NCBI RefSeq assembly: GCF_035207705.1
Contig: NZ_CP128187.1
Coordinates: 1,550,001-1,614,000, forward strand
DNA length: 64,000 bases
Direction: 5' to 3'
DNA from: Maribacter sp. BPC-D8
Lineage (GTDB): Bacteria; Bacteroidota; Bacteroidia; Flavobacteriales; Flavobacteriaceae
Shown here: piece by piece, positions 35,898-45,973 of the stretch
Layout: every line of letters begins with the position of its first letter
Numbering within the stretch: position 1 is the first letter of the stretch
The notes under the pieces: model-generated
Told to the model about the DNA's origin: nothing
Database searches by the model: none
Seen by the model: the letters and a program-made list of their open reading frames with translations, nothing else
Made by a program: the position numbers and the translations under genes

Positions 35898-37310
35898 ATG
35901 AGCGCAACAAAAACATTATTTGACAAAGTGTGGGATTCCCACGTAGTACATAAAATACAAGATGGTCCAGATGTTCTGTTTATTGACAGACACATGGTAC
36001 ATGAAGTAACAAGTCCTGTTGCTTTCCTAGGAATTAAGAACAGAAATATACCTGTTATGCATCCTGAGAAAACATTTGCAACAGCTGACCATAACACACC
36101 AACTATTAACCAACATTTGCCGGTTGCAGATCCACTTTCTGCAAACCAGTTAAGAATGTTAGAAGAAAATGCCAATGAATATGGTATTTCTTATTGGGGA
36201 CTAGGTCATGCAAAAAATGGTATTGTACACGTTGTAGGTCCTGAATACGGTATTACCCAACCAGGTGCTACTATTGTATGTGGAGATTCACATACTTCTA
36301 CGCACGGTGCTTTTGGTGCAATTGCTTTCGGTATTGGTACATCTGAAGTTGAAATGGTATTGGCTACACAATGTATTATGCAGCCTAAGCCAAAGAGAAT
36401 GCGTATTAATATTAATGGTAAAATGAGCAAAGGGGTTACACCTAAAGATGTTGCTTTATTTATTATTTCTCAATTAACGACTTCTGGTGCAACTGGGTAT
36501 TTCGTAGAATATGCTGGTGAAATTTTTAGAGACATGAGTATGGAAGGTCGTATGACCGTTTGTAATCTAAGTATAGAAATGGGTGCCCGTGGTGGTATGA
36601 TCGCTCCTGATGAAAAGACATTTGAATATGTAAAAGATCGCGAGTTTACACCTAAAGGTGTAAATTGGGATAAGGCAATGGCATATTGGGAAACATTATA
36701 TACCGATGAAGATGCCATTTTCGATAAAGAATTAACTTTTGATGGTTCGTTAATTGAACCTATGATTACATATGGTACCAACCCAGGTATGGGAATGGGA
36801 ATTTCTAATGATATTCCGATGGCATCTGATGTACAAGGTGGCGCCACAACCTACCAAAAATCATTGAAGTATATGGATTTCAATGAAGGTGATAGTATGA
36901 TGGGTAAATCGATTGATTTCGTTTTTCTTGGTAGTTGTACCAATGGTCGTATAGAAGATTTTAGAGCTTTTGCATCTATTGTAAAAGGAAGAAAGAAAGC
37001 TGACAATGTTACGGCATGGTTGGTTCCTGGATCGCACAAAGTTGAAGCGGCCATAAAAGAAGAAGGTATACTTGATATTTTAACCGAATCTGGTTTTGAA
37101 CTTCGTGAGCCTGGTTGTTCTGCTTGTTTGGCAATGAATGATGATAAAGTACCTGCTGGTAAATTAGCGGTAAGTACATCGAACAGAAACTTTGAAGGAA
37201 GACAAGGACCTGGATCAAGAACGTTATTAGCTAGTCCGTTAGTTGCTGCTGCAGCTGCCGTTACCGGTAAAGTAACCGATCCAAGAGAATTAATGGTTGA
37301 ACTTGTATAA
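35898..37310 (+). CDS. leuC: 3-isopropylmalate dehydratase large subunit
   Basis: 470 residues, aconitase fold. With LeuD it isomerises 2- to 3-isopropylmalate in leucine synthesis. Visible are the [13 protein letters not shown] start, [12 protein letters not shown] (about 131-142) and the three Fe-S cysteines, one in LGSCTNGR and two in [11 protein letters not shown]. Start and length are standard. First gene of leuCDAB; leuD follows after 99 bases, a gap with short repeats of the AGCTAA/TTAGC type but no terminator. Confidence 0.97.
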   Translation: MSATKTLFDKVWDSHVVHKIQDGPDVLFIDRHMVHEVTSPVAFLGIKNRNIPVMHPEKTFATADHNTPTINQHLPVADPLSANQLRMLEENANEYGISYWGLGHAKNGIVHVVGPEYGITQPGATIVCGDSHTSTHGAFGAIAFGIGTSEVEMVLATQCIMQPKPKRMRININGKMSKGVTPKDVALFIISQLTTSGATGYFVEYAGEIFRDMSMEGRMTVCNLSIEMGARGGMIAPDEKTFEYVKDREFTPKGVNWDKAMAYWETLYTDEDAIFDKELTFDGSLIEPMITYGTNPGMGMGISNDIPMASDVQGGATTYQKSLKYMDFNEGDSMMGKSIDFVFLGSCTNGRIEDFRAFASIVKGRKKADNVTAWLVPGSHKVEAAIKEEGILDILTESGFELREPGCSACLAMNDDKVPAGKLAVSTSNRNFEGRQGPGSRTLLASPLVAAAAAVTGKVTDPRELMVELV

Positions 37311-37409
37311 CAAGTTTGCCTTTCACTATTAGCCCTAGGCTTTTAGCAAAACAACAATTAAAATAATACAAGCTAATGGCTAACACCCATGAGCAAAAAG
37401 CTATAAAAA

Positions 37410-38006
37410 ATGGCATACGATAAATTCGACATATTAACTTCAACTGCGGTTCCTTTACCAATAGAAAACGTAGATACAGATCAAATTATACCTGCACGAT
37501 TTTTAAAGGCGACAGAGCGTGTTGGTTTTGGCGACAACCTTTTTAGAGATTGGCGTTACAACCAAGACAATACTTTAAAAGAAGATTTTGTTTTGAACCA
37601 AGATAAGTTCAGTGGCAAAATATTAGTAGGTGGTAAAAACTTTGGTTCGGGATCATCTCGTGAGCATGCTGCTTGGGCAGTTTATGATTACGGATTTAGA
37701 TGTGTAGTTTCAAGTTTCTTCGCAGATATCTTTAGAGGTAACTGTCTTAACATTGGTGTATTACCGGTACAAGTAAGTGCTGAGTTTTTACAGAAAATTT
37801 TTGATGCTACTGAAGCTGACCCTTCTACAGAATTAGAAATTAGCCTACCTGAACAAAAAATCACTTTACTAACTACAGGCGAAAGTGAATCTTTTGATAT
37901 TAATGGCTATAAGAAGAACAACATGCTTAACGGTTTTGATGATATCGATTATTTATTGAACATCAAAAAAGATATTGAGACATTCGCAGAGAGTACTCCG
38001 TTATAA
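37410..38006 (+). CDS. leuD: 3-isopropylmalate dehydratase small subunit
   Basis: 198 residues, swivel-domain partner of LeuC. The motifs ENVDTDQIIPARFLK (about 18-32) and GKNFGSGSSREHA (about 73-85) are present. The complex acts in the cytoplasm. The gap to leuA is 83 bases and contains a long hairpin at 38051-38081. Confidence 0.97.
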   Translation: MAYDKFDILTSTAVPLPIENVDTDQIIPARFLKATERVGFGDNLFRDWRYNQDNTLKEDFVLNQDKFSGKILVGGKNFGSGSSREHAAWAVYDYGFRCVVSSFFADIFRGNCLNIGVLPVQVSAEFLQKIFDATEADPSTELEISLPEQKITLLTTGESESFDINGYKKNNMLNGFDDIDYLLNIKKDIETFAESTPL

Positions 38007-38050
38007 ACTCATATATCAAAACAATACAAAGCATTTACGTTAACTAACCC

Positions 38051-38081
38051 AATGCCATTTTTCGATTTGAAAAATGGCATT
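38051..38081 (+). promoter_or_regulatory. Hairpin directly before leuA
   Basis: A perfect 13-bp stem (AATGCCATTTTTC and its complement) with a five-base loop ends eight bases before the leuA ATG. There is no T-run, so it is not a usual terminator. It could expose or hide the leuA start or stop RNA decay. Confidence 0.55.
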
Positions 38082-38089
38082 TAGAACAC

Positions 38090-39607
38090 ATGAAAAAAAG
38101 AAAGTTAGAAATAATGGATACCACCCTAAGGGATGGTGAACAAACTTCAGGCGTATCCTTTTCTGCATCAGAAAAACTGACCTTGGCAAAATTACTTTTA
38201 GAAGAACTAAAAGTAAACCGAATTGAAATTGCATCTGCTCGCGTTTCTGATGGAGAGCTTGAAGCTGTTCAGAAGATTACCGAATGGGCTGGTGAAAAAG
38301 GTTATTTAGAACGTGTAGAAGTACTAACTTTTGTAGATGGAGGTATTTCATTAGATTGGATGCAGAAATCTGGAGCGATTTCTCAAAACTTACTGACCAA
38401 AGGTTCAATGAACCATTTGAAGTATCAGTTAAAGAAAACTCCCGAGCAACATTTTTCTGAAATCGCCGAAATTTTTAAACAAGCCACTGAAAGGGGTATT
38501 ATTAATAATATCTATTTGGAGGATTGGAGTAACGGAATGCGAAATTCAAAAGAATATGTTTTTGAGTTTCTAGATTTTCTATCCACTCAGAATGTAAAGA
38601 GAATATTACTGCCAGATACATTAGGCATTTTAACGCACACCGAAACGTATGCGTATTTGTCTGAAATAGTAGAAAAATACCCAAATTTACATTTCGATTT
38701 TCACGGACATAATGATTACGACTTAGGCGTAGCGAATATTATGGAAGCTGTAAAAGCTGGCTGCCATGGTTTACACCTTACCGTAAACGGAATGGGCGAA
38801 AGAGCTGGTAACGCACCTATGGCAAGTGCCGTAGCTGTTATTAATGATTTTCTGCCAGAAGTAGAGATTAGTGTAAACGAGACCTCTTTATATAAAGTAA
38901 GTAAGTTGGTATCTGCCTTTACAGGGTTTACCATACCAGCTAACAAACCTATTGTTGGAGATAATGTATTTACCCAAACTGCCGGTATACATGCCGATGG
39001 CGATAGTAAAAACAACTTATACTTTAGTGACCTAATGCCTGAACGTTTTGGAAGAAAACGTAAGTATGCATTAGGTAAAATGTCGGGCAAAGCGAATATT
39101 CAAAAAAACCTGCAAGAACTTGGCTTAACATTAAACAATGAAGAGCTAAAAAAAGTTACCGCTCGTATTATTGAGTTAGGAGATAAAAAAGAACGCGTTA
39201 CAAAAGATGACCTTCCTTTTATTATTTCTGATGTTTTAGATACTGCAGATTATAAGCAGAAGGTATTTATAAAATCGTACGTACTTACTCATGCCATGGG
39301 ATTAATGCCTTCCACTACCCTATCTGTAGAAATAGATGGAAAAGTTATTGAGGCACATTCGCAAGGCGACGGACAGTATGATGCTTTTATGAATGCTCTT
39401 AAAAAAGTGTACTTGGCAAAGAATATTCCGTTACCAAAATTGACCGATTATGCAGTGAGAATACCACCAGGAAGTACATCTGATGCATTATGCGAAACGG
39501 TTATTACTTGGGAATTGGATGGAAAGGAATTTACATCAAGAGGTTTAGATTCTGACCAAACAGTTAGCGCTATTAAAGCTACCGAGAAGATGTTGAATAT
39601 TATTTAG
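38090..39607 (+). CDS. leuA: 2-isopropylmalate synthase family enzyme with regulatory domain
   Basis: 505 residues. The HMGL-like TIM barrel (about 5-270) has MDTTLRDGEQTSGV with its metal Asp and the metal-binding HGHNDYDLG (about 204-212). A linker and a C-terminal LeuA allosteric domain (about 375-505) follow, including RIPPGSTSDALCETVI. It joins acetyl-CoA to 2-oxoisovalerate in leucine synthesis and should be leucine-inhibited. Citramalate synthase is a close relative, and the barrel differs from classic LeuA (for example LEDWSNGM), so the 2-oxoacid substrate is inferred from the leu operon context. Confidence 0.82.
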   Translation: MKKRKLEIMDTTLRDGEQTSGVSFSASEKLTLAKLLLEELKVNRIEIASARVSDGELEAVQKITEWAGEKGYLERVEVLTFVDGGISLDWMQKSGAISQNLLTKGSMNHLKYQLKKTPEQHFSEIAEIFKQATERGIINNIYLEDWSNGMRNSKEYVFEFLDFLSTQNVKRILLPDTLGILTHTETYAYLSEIVEKYPNLHFDFHGHNDYDLGVANIMEAVKAGCHGLHLTVNGMGERAGNAPMASAVAVINDFLPEVEISVNETSLYKVSKLVSAFTGFTIPANKPIVGDNVFTQTAGIHADGDSKNNLYFSDLMPERFGRKRKYALGKMSGKANIQKNLQELGLTLNNEELKKVTARIIELGDKKERVTKDDLPFIISDVLDTADYKQKVFIKSYVLTHAMGLMPSTTLSVEIDGKVIEAHSQGDGQYDAFMNALKKVYLAKNIPLPKLTDYAVRIPPGSTSDALCETVITWELDGKEFTSRGLDSDQTVSAIKATEKMLNII

Positions 39608-39704
39608 GCGCTGAGCGCTGTGCGCAAAAGTATTTTACGACTTAAAGAACATAAAAAGATTAGTCAAAATTTGACACACGAGTTAAAATTGAAAATAAAT
39701 TAAA

Positions 39705-39732
39705 CAGATTGCTTCGTACATCGCAATGACGA
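39705..39732. repeat. Short dispersed-type inverted repeat
   Basis: ATTGC at 39708-39712 and GCAAT at 39723-39727 flank TTCGTACATC. The string resembles the GATTGCTTCG...CGCAATGACG repeat I recall between genes in many bacteria. It lies between leuA and leuB. The gap also holds a GC-rich GGCGCTGAGCGCTGTGCGC just after leuA and a GTCAAA-A-TTTGAC palindrome at 39663-39675. Confidence 0.4.
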
Positions 39733-39759
39733 AATACGAGCAACATACAAACACATCAA

Positions 39760-40815
39760 ATGAAATTAAATATTGCCTTATTAGCCGGTGATGGTATCGG
39801 ACCTGAAGTAATTGATCAAGCAGTAAAAGTATGTGATGCAATTGCTAAAAAGTACGAACATCATATTACTTGGAAACCAGCTTTAACTGGTGCCGCTGCA
39901 ATTGATGCTGTCGGAGAACCTTACCCAGATGAAACACATGAAATTTGTGCCAATGCCGATGCAGTTCTTTTTGGTGCTATAGGTCATCCGCGCTTTGATA
40001 ATGATCCATCTGCAAAAGTTCGTCCGGAGCAGGGATTGTTGAAAATGAGACAAAAATTAGGTTTGTTTGCCAACGTAAGACCAACATTTACATTCCCATC
40101 ACTTATCGATAAATCTCCTTTAAAAAGAGAACGTATTGAAGGTACCGATTTAATTATCTTAAGAGAATTAACTGGTGGCATCTATTTTGGTGAGCGTGGA
40201 AGAAAAGATGACGGTAATACGGCATTTGATACTATGACCTACCAACGTTTTGAAATCGAAAGATTAGCTAAAAAAGGCTTTGATTTTGCAATGAAGCGTT
40301 CTAAAAAATTATGTTGTGTTGATAAAGCCAACGTATTGGAATCTTCTAGACTTTGGAGAGAGACCGTACAAGCGATGGAAAAAGATTATCCAGAAGTGGA
40401 AGTATCTTATGAGTTTATCGATGCAGTTGCCATGCGTTTAATTCAATGGCCAAAAGGGTATGATGTAATTATTACAGCCAACTTATTCGGAGATATTTTA
40501 ACCGATGAGGCTTCTGTAATTGCAGGTTCTATGGGACTTATGCCTTCATCTTCTGTTGGTAGCAAAGTATCTTTATACGAGCCAATACACGGTTCTTACC
40601 CACAAGCTGCTGGTAAAGACATCGCTAATCCACTAGCTACAGTACTTTCTGCAGCAATGCTTTTTGAAGACATGAATATGACAGAAGAAGCGGAGGAAAT
40701 TAGACGTGTAGTAAACAAATCTTTAGCTGAAGGATATGTTACCGAAGATCTTGCCGATGGTGGTAAAAGTTATAAAACAAGTGAAGTTGGCGATTGGTTA
40801 GCTAGCAACATTTAA
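39760..40815 (+). CDS. leuB: 3-isopropylmalate dehydrogenase
   Basis: 351 residues, full length. It oxidatively decarboxylates 3-isopropylmalate with NAD. The motifs ALLAGDGIGPEV (5-16), RELTGGIYFG and the nucleotide-binding GSYPQAAGKDIANP are present. Last gene of the leu cluster, 152 bases after leuA, followed by a strong terminator. Confidence 0.96.
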   Translation: MKLNIALLAGDGIGPEVIDQAVKVCDAIAKKYEHHITWKPALTGAAAIDAVGEPYPDETHEICANADAVLFGAIGHPRFDNDPSAKVRPEQGLLKMRQKLGLFANVRPTFTFPSLIDKSPLKRERIEGTDLIILRELTGGIYFGERGRKDDGNTAFDTMTYQRFEIERLAKKGFDFAMKRSKKLCCVDKANVLESSRLWRETVQAMEKDYPEVEVSYEFIDAVAMRLIQWPKGYDVIITANLFGDILTDEASVIAGSMGLMPSSSVGSKVSLYEPIHGSYPQAAGKDIANPLATVLSAAMLFEDMNMTEEAEEIRRVVNKSLAEGYVTEDLADGGKSYKTSEVGDWLASNI

Positions 40816-40832
40816 GAAATATACTTGAAAAT

Positions 40833-40868
40833 AAAAATCCCTTTAATCAATGATTAAAGGGATTTTTT
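40833..40868. terminator. Bidirectional terminator after leuB
   Basis: A 16-bp stem with loop AAT and T-runs on both strands ends the leu operon and the serine hydrolase gene that converges on it. Confidence 0.92.
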
Positions 40869-40890
40869 ATATCTGATAGTTACAGAACAG

Positions 40891-42159
40891 TTATATACTT
40901 GTCGCTATTGCTATTTCTTGCTGATAAATGCTCTTTACTATTGCTCGTAGATCAGGAATTACGGTTTTCACCAATTTCGATGGTCCGTTAATCAACACGC
41001 AAATTCCTAAATCAGAATCTGGAAAAAGTGCAATTTCATTTCTGTAGTTGTTTACACTACCACCATGATGCCAGATTGTTTCTTCGGCTGCCTTTTCGTT
41101 CTCTTTTATGGTATGTATTCTCCATCCGAATCCGTAACCAGATTTCACATGTCCCGGCCATTTTTGATAATATTTGCGATGTCCATTTAATTCTACAAAA
41201 GGTTTGAATACTTGTGCCATAGCAGCTTTAGACATCACATCAGGATTGTGACCTAATAAGAAACGCATCCACTTTGCCATATCCGTAGAATTGGCATTAA
41301 TTCCACCAGCCGCAATTGCGTTATAATAATTATCTCTTGGTAAAACAGTTCTAAAACTATGTCCTCTTCTAATATGAGGCAAAGCAATATTCTCATTGCT
41401 CATCAATGTTTTATGATCCATAGAAACGGAATTCATACCTAGCGGAGCAAAGAATTTATCCGTTAATAGCGTTTGTATATCTTTTCCCGTAGCTTTTAAC
41501 ATCACTTCTTGTGCTACAGAAAACATTGCATTTTGATAACTATATTGTGCACCAGGTGCTGCAATTGGGTTTATTTTATCGAACTTCTCACTAATAGATG
41601 ACATGGTGTAACCAGCCTCTACTAAATCTGTATAACTGTGATACGGAGTTCCTGTAGTATGAGAAAGTAAATGAGCTACTTCAATTTTCTGTGTATTCTG
41701 TTGATTTCCAAAATGGAAGTTTGGCAAATAATCAGCCACTTTATCATTAAAGTGTAATTTACCTTCACTTTCTAAGTTAGCAGCTAAAATTCCTGTAAAT
41801 CCTTTTGAGATAGAACCTAATCTAAACAAGGTTTCTCCGTCAACAGTTTCTTTACCGTTGAAACTTCTTTTACCATATCCATCAGAAAGAATAACAGAAT
41901 CTCCACTAACAATACTTACTCCTGCCCCAACAATATCACCCGAGGCAATAGCTTTATTAAAATAATCAGTTAAAGCATCGTTCAATGCTTTTTGACGAAT
42001 GTTATAGAGTTTAATCTCCCTTTTCTCTGCAAGAGTTTTAACAGGGTTAGGATCAGCGATAATCGCTTTAGAGTGTTCTGGCTTAAATGAAGAAGCCGTA
42101 AGAACAAATAGTAGTAGAACCATTATTATGGCTCCAAGAAATAGTTTGGTACGTAACAC
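40891..42159 (-). CDS. Membrane-anchored serine hydrolase, class C beta-lactamase fold
   Basis: 422 residues. One N-terminal helix (about 6-24) is a signal anchor or signal peptide. The penicillin-binding-like catalytic fold has Ser116-Ile-Ser-Lys119 (SxxK), the YSYQNAMF stretch with the YxN motif, and HHGG near residue 369 as the third motif. Such proteins are esterases, D-amino-acid peptidases or peptidoglycan enzymes; true beta-lactamase activity is unlikely to be its main role. It stands alone between terminators. Confidence 0.85.
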   Translation of the reverse strand: MLRTKLFLGAIIMVLLLFVLTASSFKPEHSKAIIADPNPVKTLAEKREIKLYNIRQKALNDALTDYFNKAIASGDIVGAGVSIVSGDSVILSDGYGKRSFNGKETVDGETLFRLGSISKGFTGILAANLESEGKLHFNDKVADYLPNFHFGNQQNTQKIEVAHLLSHTTGTPYHSYTDLVEAGYTMSSISEKFDKINPIAAPGAQYSYQNAMFSVAQEVMLKATGKDIQTLLTDKFFAPLGMNSVSMDHKTLMSNENIALPHIRRGHSFRTVLPRDNYYNAIAAGGINANSTDMAKWMRFLLGHNPDVMSKAAMAQVFKPFVELNGHRKYYQKWPGHVKSGYGFGWRIHTIKENEKAAEETIWHHGGSVNNYRNEIALFPDSDLGICVLINGPSKLVKTVIPDLRAIVKSIYQQEIAIATSI

Positions 42160-42310
42160 AGCATTGTAAGTTTTGGTTCTCTAACAACGTGATAAAATGA
42201 ATAAAATTACCGATGAACTACGTAAAATGAAAAATTTAACATCCAAATGAACTGATAATAAGGCAAGAAAGAAAATCGATAATAAGTGTACACCTAAATA
42301 TTTGGGTAAA

Positions 42311-42340
42311 AAAAAGGAACTTGAGATTCAAGTTCCTTTT
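42311..42340 (-). terminator. Terminator after the MFS gene
   Basis: Read on the minus strand, a 12-bp stem AAAAGGAACTTG with its complement and a five-base loop runs into eight T. It ends the transporter transcript. Confidence 0.88.
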
Positions 42341-42362
42341 AAATAAATATACTGCCTAGACC

Positions 42363-43562
42363 TTAACAGCTCATCGCCATTTTTTTGTGTTTAATTTCTT
42401 TTCTCTTTCTTACTATCAAAATCGCAACTGCTATCAATACACCCGAAAATGCCAATACAGCACCTACTAAACTGGTGTACACAATACCATAACCGAATGC
42501 GATTGGTAGACCAGCTAAATAGGCACCTGAAGCATTACCCATATTAAATGCACTTTGGTTCATAGAAGATCCGAGCATTTCTGACCCTTTTGATGTTTTT
42601 ATAATTGCCATTTGTATAGGTGCAGAAACTGTAAAAGAAATTACCCCTATTAAAAAAGTCATTGCCATTAATAAATACGGGTTAGTAGCGATTAACATGT
42701 TCACTATTAAAACTGCGCCCATAACAGATAAACTAATCATTACCGCTTTCAATGGAGAAAACCAATCTGCCATTTTAGCTCCTAAAAAGTTACCTACAAC
42801 CATACCTAAACCAGCTAACATCATTGCATACCCTACAACATAGCTTGGCAAACCAGCTACATCAGTAATTAATGGAGCTACATAACTGTACCAAGCAAAA
42901 AATCCTCCAGTACCAATAGTAGTTAATGCAATCATCGCCCAAAGCTCGGTGTTTTTCAGTCCTTTCATAACCGATACTTTTTCTTCAGTTTTATCTACTC
43001 CAATTTTTGGCATCCACAAATAAATACTGCCTAATGCCAATAACCCAACAAAACCTACTAAGTAAAAAGAAACGCTCCAACTAAATTGTTGACCTAAATA
43101 AGTGCCGATGGGAACACCAATTACATTTGCAACCGTAAGACCCGAGAACATTATCGCAATTGACTGTGCTTCTTTCCCTTTCTTTGCCAACTTTGTCGCA
43201 ACTACAGCACCAATTCCAAAAAATGCACCGTGTGGTATACCCGATAGAAATCTCAAAAACAACAAACTGTTATAACCAGTAGCAAGACCAGATAAGGTAT
43301 TGAATACCGTGAACCATATCATTAAAAGGAACAGCATTTTCTTAGGCGTAAGTTTTGACCCTAAACCTGTTAATAATGGCGCGCCCACTACTACACCTAA
43401 TGCATAGGCTGCAATAAAGTGACCCGCTTGCGGAATTGTAATACCTAAAGAACCTGAAACTTCTGTCAGAATTCCCATAATAACAAACTCGGTAAGTCCA
43501 ATACCGAAACCTCCAATAGCCAAAGCAAATAGTGCTTTCTTATTTGATTTTATAGTATCCAT
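42363..43562 (-). CDS. MFS exporter of the AraJ/DHA1 type
   Basis: 399 residues with 12 hydrophobic helices. The start (ALAIGGFGIGLTEFVIMGIL) is the hallmark of AraJ/YdhP-like drug or sugar-efflux proteins, and the region after helix 2 (GSKLTPKKMLFLLMI) fits the MFS signature loop. Helix 5 contains the GVPIGTYLGQ antiporter-type motif. It should export a small molecule using the proton gradient; substrate unknown. It diverges from the TonB receptor across 255 bases with no gene; this gap holds a CAATC-ATC-GATTG repeat near 43652. Confidence 0.88.
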   Translation of the reverse strand: MDTIKSNKKALFALAIGGFGIGLTEFVIMGILTEVSGSLGITIPQAGHFIAAYALGVVVGAPLLTGLGSKLTPKKMLFLLMIWFTVFNTLSGLATGYNSLLFLRFLSGIPHGAFFGIGAVVATKLAKKGKEAQSIAIMFSGLTVANVIGVPIGTYLGQQFSWSVSFYLVGFVGLLALGSIYLWMPKIGVDKTEEKVSVMKGLKNTELWAMIALTTIGTGGFFAWYSYVAPLITDVAGLPSYVVGYAMMLAGLGMVVGNFLGAKMADWFSPLKAVMISLSVMGAVLIVNMLIATNPYLLMAMTFLIGVISFTVSAPIQMAIIKTSKGSEMLGSSMNQSAFNMGNASGAYLAGLPIAFGYGIVYTSLVGAVLAFSGVLIAVAILIVRKRKEIKHKKMAMSC

Positions 43563-43716
43563 AACTTATACTTTTAAAATTCAATTTATAATCTATGACT
43601 GCTACACTGCTAATTTAAAAAGGCAAAGTTAAAACCAATATGCCAGTTATATCAATCATCGATTGTCATATTTATGTTAATAATTACCCTTCTCAAATAG
43701 GTGATTTCCGTTATTA

Positions 43717-43790
43717 ATTACAATTCAGTTGAAAGAATCTACAACTGAGGAAATCATTTTATACAAACCTTCATTTACGATTCATATTTG
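43717..43790 (+). promoter_or_regulatory. Phased direct-repeat promoter of the TonB receptor
   Basis: TACAATTCAG at 43719 and TACAACTGAG at 43740 form direct repeats 21 bases apart. A CATATTTG box (one mismatch to TAnnTTTG) begins 43 bases after the second repeat. The same layout recurs at 45974-46047. It reads as an activator site followed by its promoter. Confidence 0.6.
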
Positions 43791-43817
43791 TGATATCAAT
43801 CAAAAACACAATCAACA

Positions 43818-45971
43818 ATGAAGACGCTATTATTCTTATTACTTACACTTTTCTGCTGCAATTTATTTGCTCAATCAACTATTTCAGGTAAAGTCATTGA
43901 CCAACAAGGAATGCCCATAATGAGTGCAAATATTTATCTAAAAGGAACTTATGATGGTACCGCAACCAATGATGAAGGGCTATTCTCTTTTGAAACTGCT
44001 ACCACTGGTACACAAACTTTGATTGCATCATCTATTTCATTTGAATCGTATTCCAAAGCAGCTGATGTAACTGACTTTCAAAACATTATCATCAAACTAA
44101 AAGATGATGTAAATACCTTAGATGCCGTAACCGTAAATGCAGGAACATTCAATGCCGGAGATAATGCCAAGGTAACTGCGTTAAAACCCCTAGATATTGT
44201 AACCACAGCAGGAGCACTTGGTGATTTCGTGGGAGCATTACAAACATTACCAGGCACATCTAACGTTGCAGAAGATGGTCGATTATTTGTTAGAGGTGGC
44301 GATGCAGAAGAAACTCAAATTTTTGTCGATGGTATGCGTGTATTTACGCCCTACTCCCCTTCTGCAAATAACATTCCGTCTAGAGGTAGATTATCTCCTT
44401 TCTTATTTAAAGGCATTACATTCTCTACAGGTGGTTACTCAGCCGAATACGGGCAAGCATTATCAAGTGTTCTACTTTTAAATAGTATAAGTGAACCACA
44501 AGAAGAAAAAACTGAAATTTCAATAATGACAGTCGGACTAGGACTTGGGAATACCCAAAAATGGAAGAAGAGTTCTCTGAGTTTAAACACATCTTATATA
44601 AATTTAGCGCCTTATCAAAATCTGTATCCTGACAACAATGAATGGCATAAGCCAATAGAATCTGTCGGTGGAGAAGCTGTGTATCGATATAAATTTAATA
44701 ACGACGGATTACTAAAGGTTTATGGCGCCTATAGTTCAGTAAATTTTGACTTAACACAAGAAGATATTAATGAAGCAGATGGTATTCGCTTCGGACTTAA
44801 AAATAGAAATCTATACATCAACTCCTCTTACCAAGATTTCTTAGAAAAAGACTGGAGCATTGCCACAGGTATTAGTTTTGCAAATGACCGTTCTGAAATA
44901 AAATATAATGATTCTAACATTACGGATATTGAAAACTCAGCACATCTAAAAATCGCATTTAAAAAGTTCTTTTCTAGTCGCTATAAACTCAACTTTGGGG
45001 CAGAATACTTCGTTACCAACTTTACAGAAGACTACCAAGATACTAGCTTTGAAAATGAATTTGAATTCGATAATAATATTTTCAGCAGTTTTATTGAGAC
45101 CGATATTTTCTTCTCCAAAAAATTTGCCACTAAGATTGGGATTAGAGGAGAATACTCTGAGTTACTGCAAGAGTTTAATATTTCACCAAGATTATCATTA
45201 GCATACAAAGCCGGCTCAAACTCGCAATTCTCATTAGCATATGGTGAGTTCTTTCAAAACCCGAAGAACGATTACTTAAAGTATAATTCTGATTTCAAAG
45301 CCGAGAATACAACCCATTATATTGCCAACTATCAGTATGTAAAAAACAAACAGATTTTTAGAGCTGAAGCATACTACAAAAATTACGGAGACTTAGTAAA
45401 ATATGATACTCCGTTCGCACTATCAACTTCTACATATAATAACTCTGGAAATGGATATGCAAAAGGCTTGGATATTTTCTGGAGAGATAATAAAACCATT
45501 AAAAACACAGAGTATTGGATGTCGTACTCTTACTTAGATACTGAAAGGAATTACCAGAACTACCCAACAAGTGCAACGCCTGATTTTGCATCAAAACATA
45601 ATGCCTCTTTAGTAGTTAAACGCTGGATAGAAGATTGGAAAAGTCAAGTAGGGTTGAGTTATAATTATGCTTCTGGCCGCAGCTATACCGACCCTAACAA
45701 AGGAGGATTCTTAACGGAACAGGCCAAAAGCTTCAATTCGTTAAATGCCAACTATGCTTACTTAATCAGTCCGCAGAAAATATTATATCTATCTGTGAGT
45801 AACGTATTAGGAACTCAAAATGTAAACGGTTACCAATACGCAAACCAAGCAAATACAGATGGAATGTTTGATAGAAGAACAATTACACCTGCTGCAGACC
45901 GCTTCTTTTTCATTGGTTTCTTTTGGACGATAAGTGACAATAAAGATGACAATCAACTAGATAACCTTTAA
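43818..45971 (+). CDS. TonB-dependent receptor with CarboxypepD regulatory-like domain
   Basis: 717 residues. A signal peptide (1-19, ending LFAQ), a CarboxypepD_reg-like beta domain (about 20-100, beginning ISGKVIDQQG), a plug (about 118-220, with TSNVAEDGRLFVRGG) and an outer-membrane barrel to the end are visible. It should import a ligand using TonB energy. No SusD partner is present, so this is not a typical polysaccharide locus; peptides, siderophores or other small ligands are possible. It is followed by a small periplasmic protein under a matching promoter. Confidence 0.9.
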   Translation: MKTLLFLLLTLFCCNLFAQSTISGKVIDQQGMPIMSANIYLKGTYDGTATNDEGLFSFETATTGTQTLIASSISFESYSKAADVTDFQNIIIKLKDDVNTLDAVTVNAGTFNAGDNAKVTALKPLDIVTTAGALGDFVGALQTLPGTSNVAEDGRLFVRGGDAEETQIFVDGMRVFTPYSPSANNIPSRGRLSPFLFKGITFSTGGYSAEYGQALSSVLLLNSISEPQEEKTEISIMTVGLGLGNTQKWKKSSLSLNTSYINLAPYQNLYPDNNEWHKPIESVGGEAVYRYKFNNDGLLKVYGAYSSVNFDLTQEDINEADGIRFGLKNRNLYINSSYQDFLEKDWSIATGISFANDRSEIKYNDSNITDIENSAHLKIAFKKFFSSRYKLNFGAEYFVTNFTEDYQDTSFENEFEFDNNIFSSFIETDIFFSKKFATKIGIRGEYSELLQEFNISPRLSLAYKAGSNSQFSLAYGEFFQNPKNDYLKYNSDFKAENTTHYIANYQYVKNKQIFRAEAYYKNYGDLVKYDTPFALSTSTYNNSGNGYAKGLDIFWRDNKTIKNTEYWMSYSYLDTERNYQNYPTSATPDFASKHNASLVVKRWIEDWKSQVGLSYNYASGRSYTDPNKGGFLTEQAKSFNSLNANYAYLISPQKILYLSVSNVLGTQNVNGYQYANQANTDGMFDRRTITPAADRFFFIGFFWTISDNKDDNQLDNL

Positions 45972-45973
45972 AA

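Noticed and set aside
43648..43664. CAATC-ATC-GATTG inverted repeat as MFS operator
   Set aside because: Five-base arms are too short to separate from chance, and the position relative to the MFS promoter is unknown.
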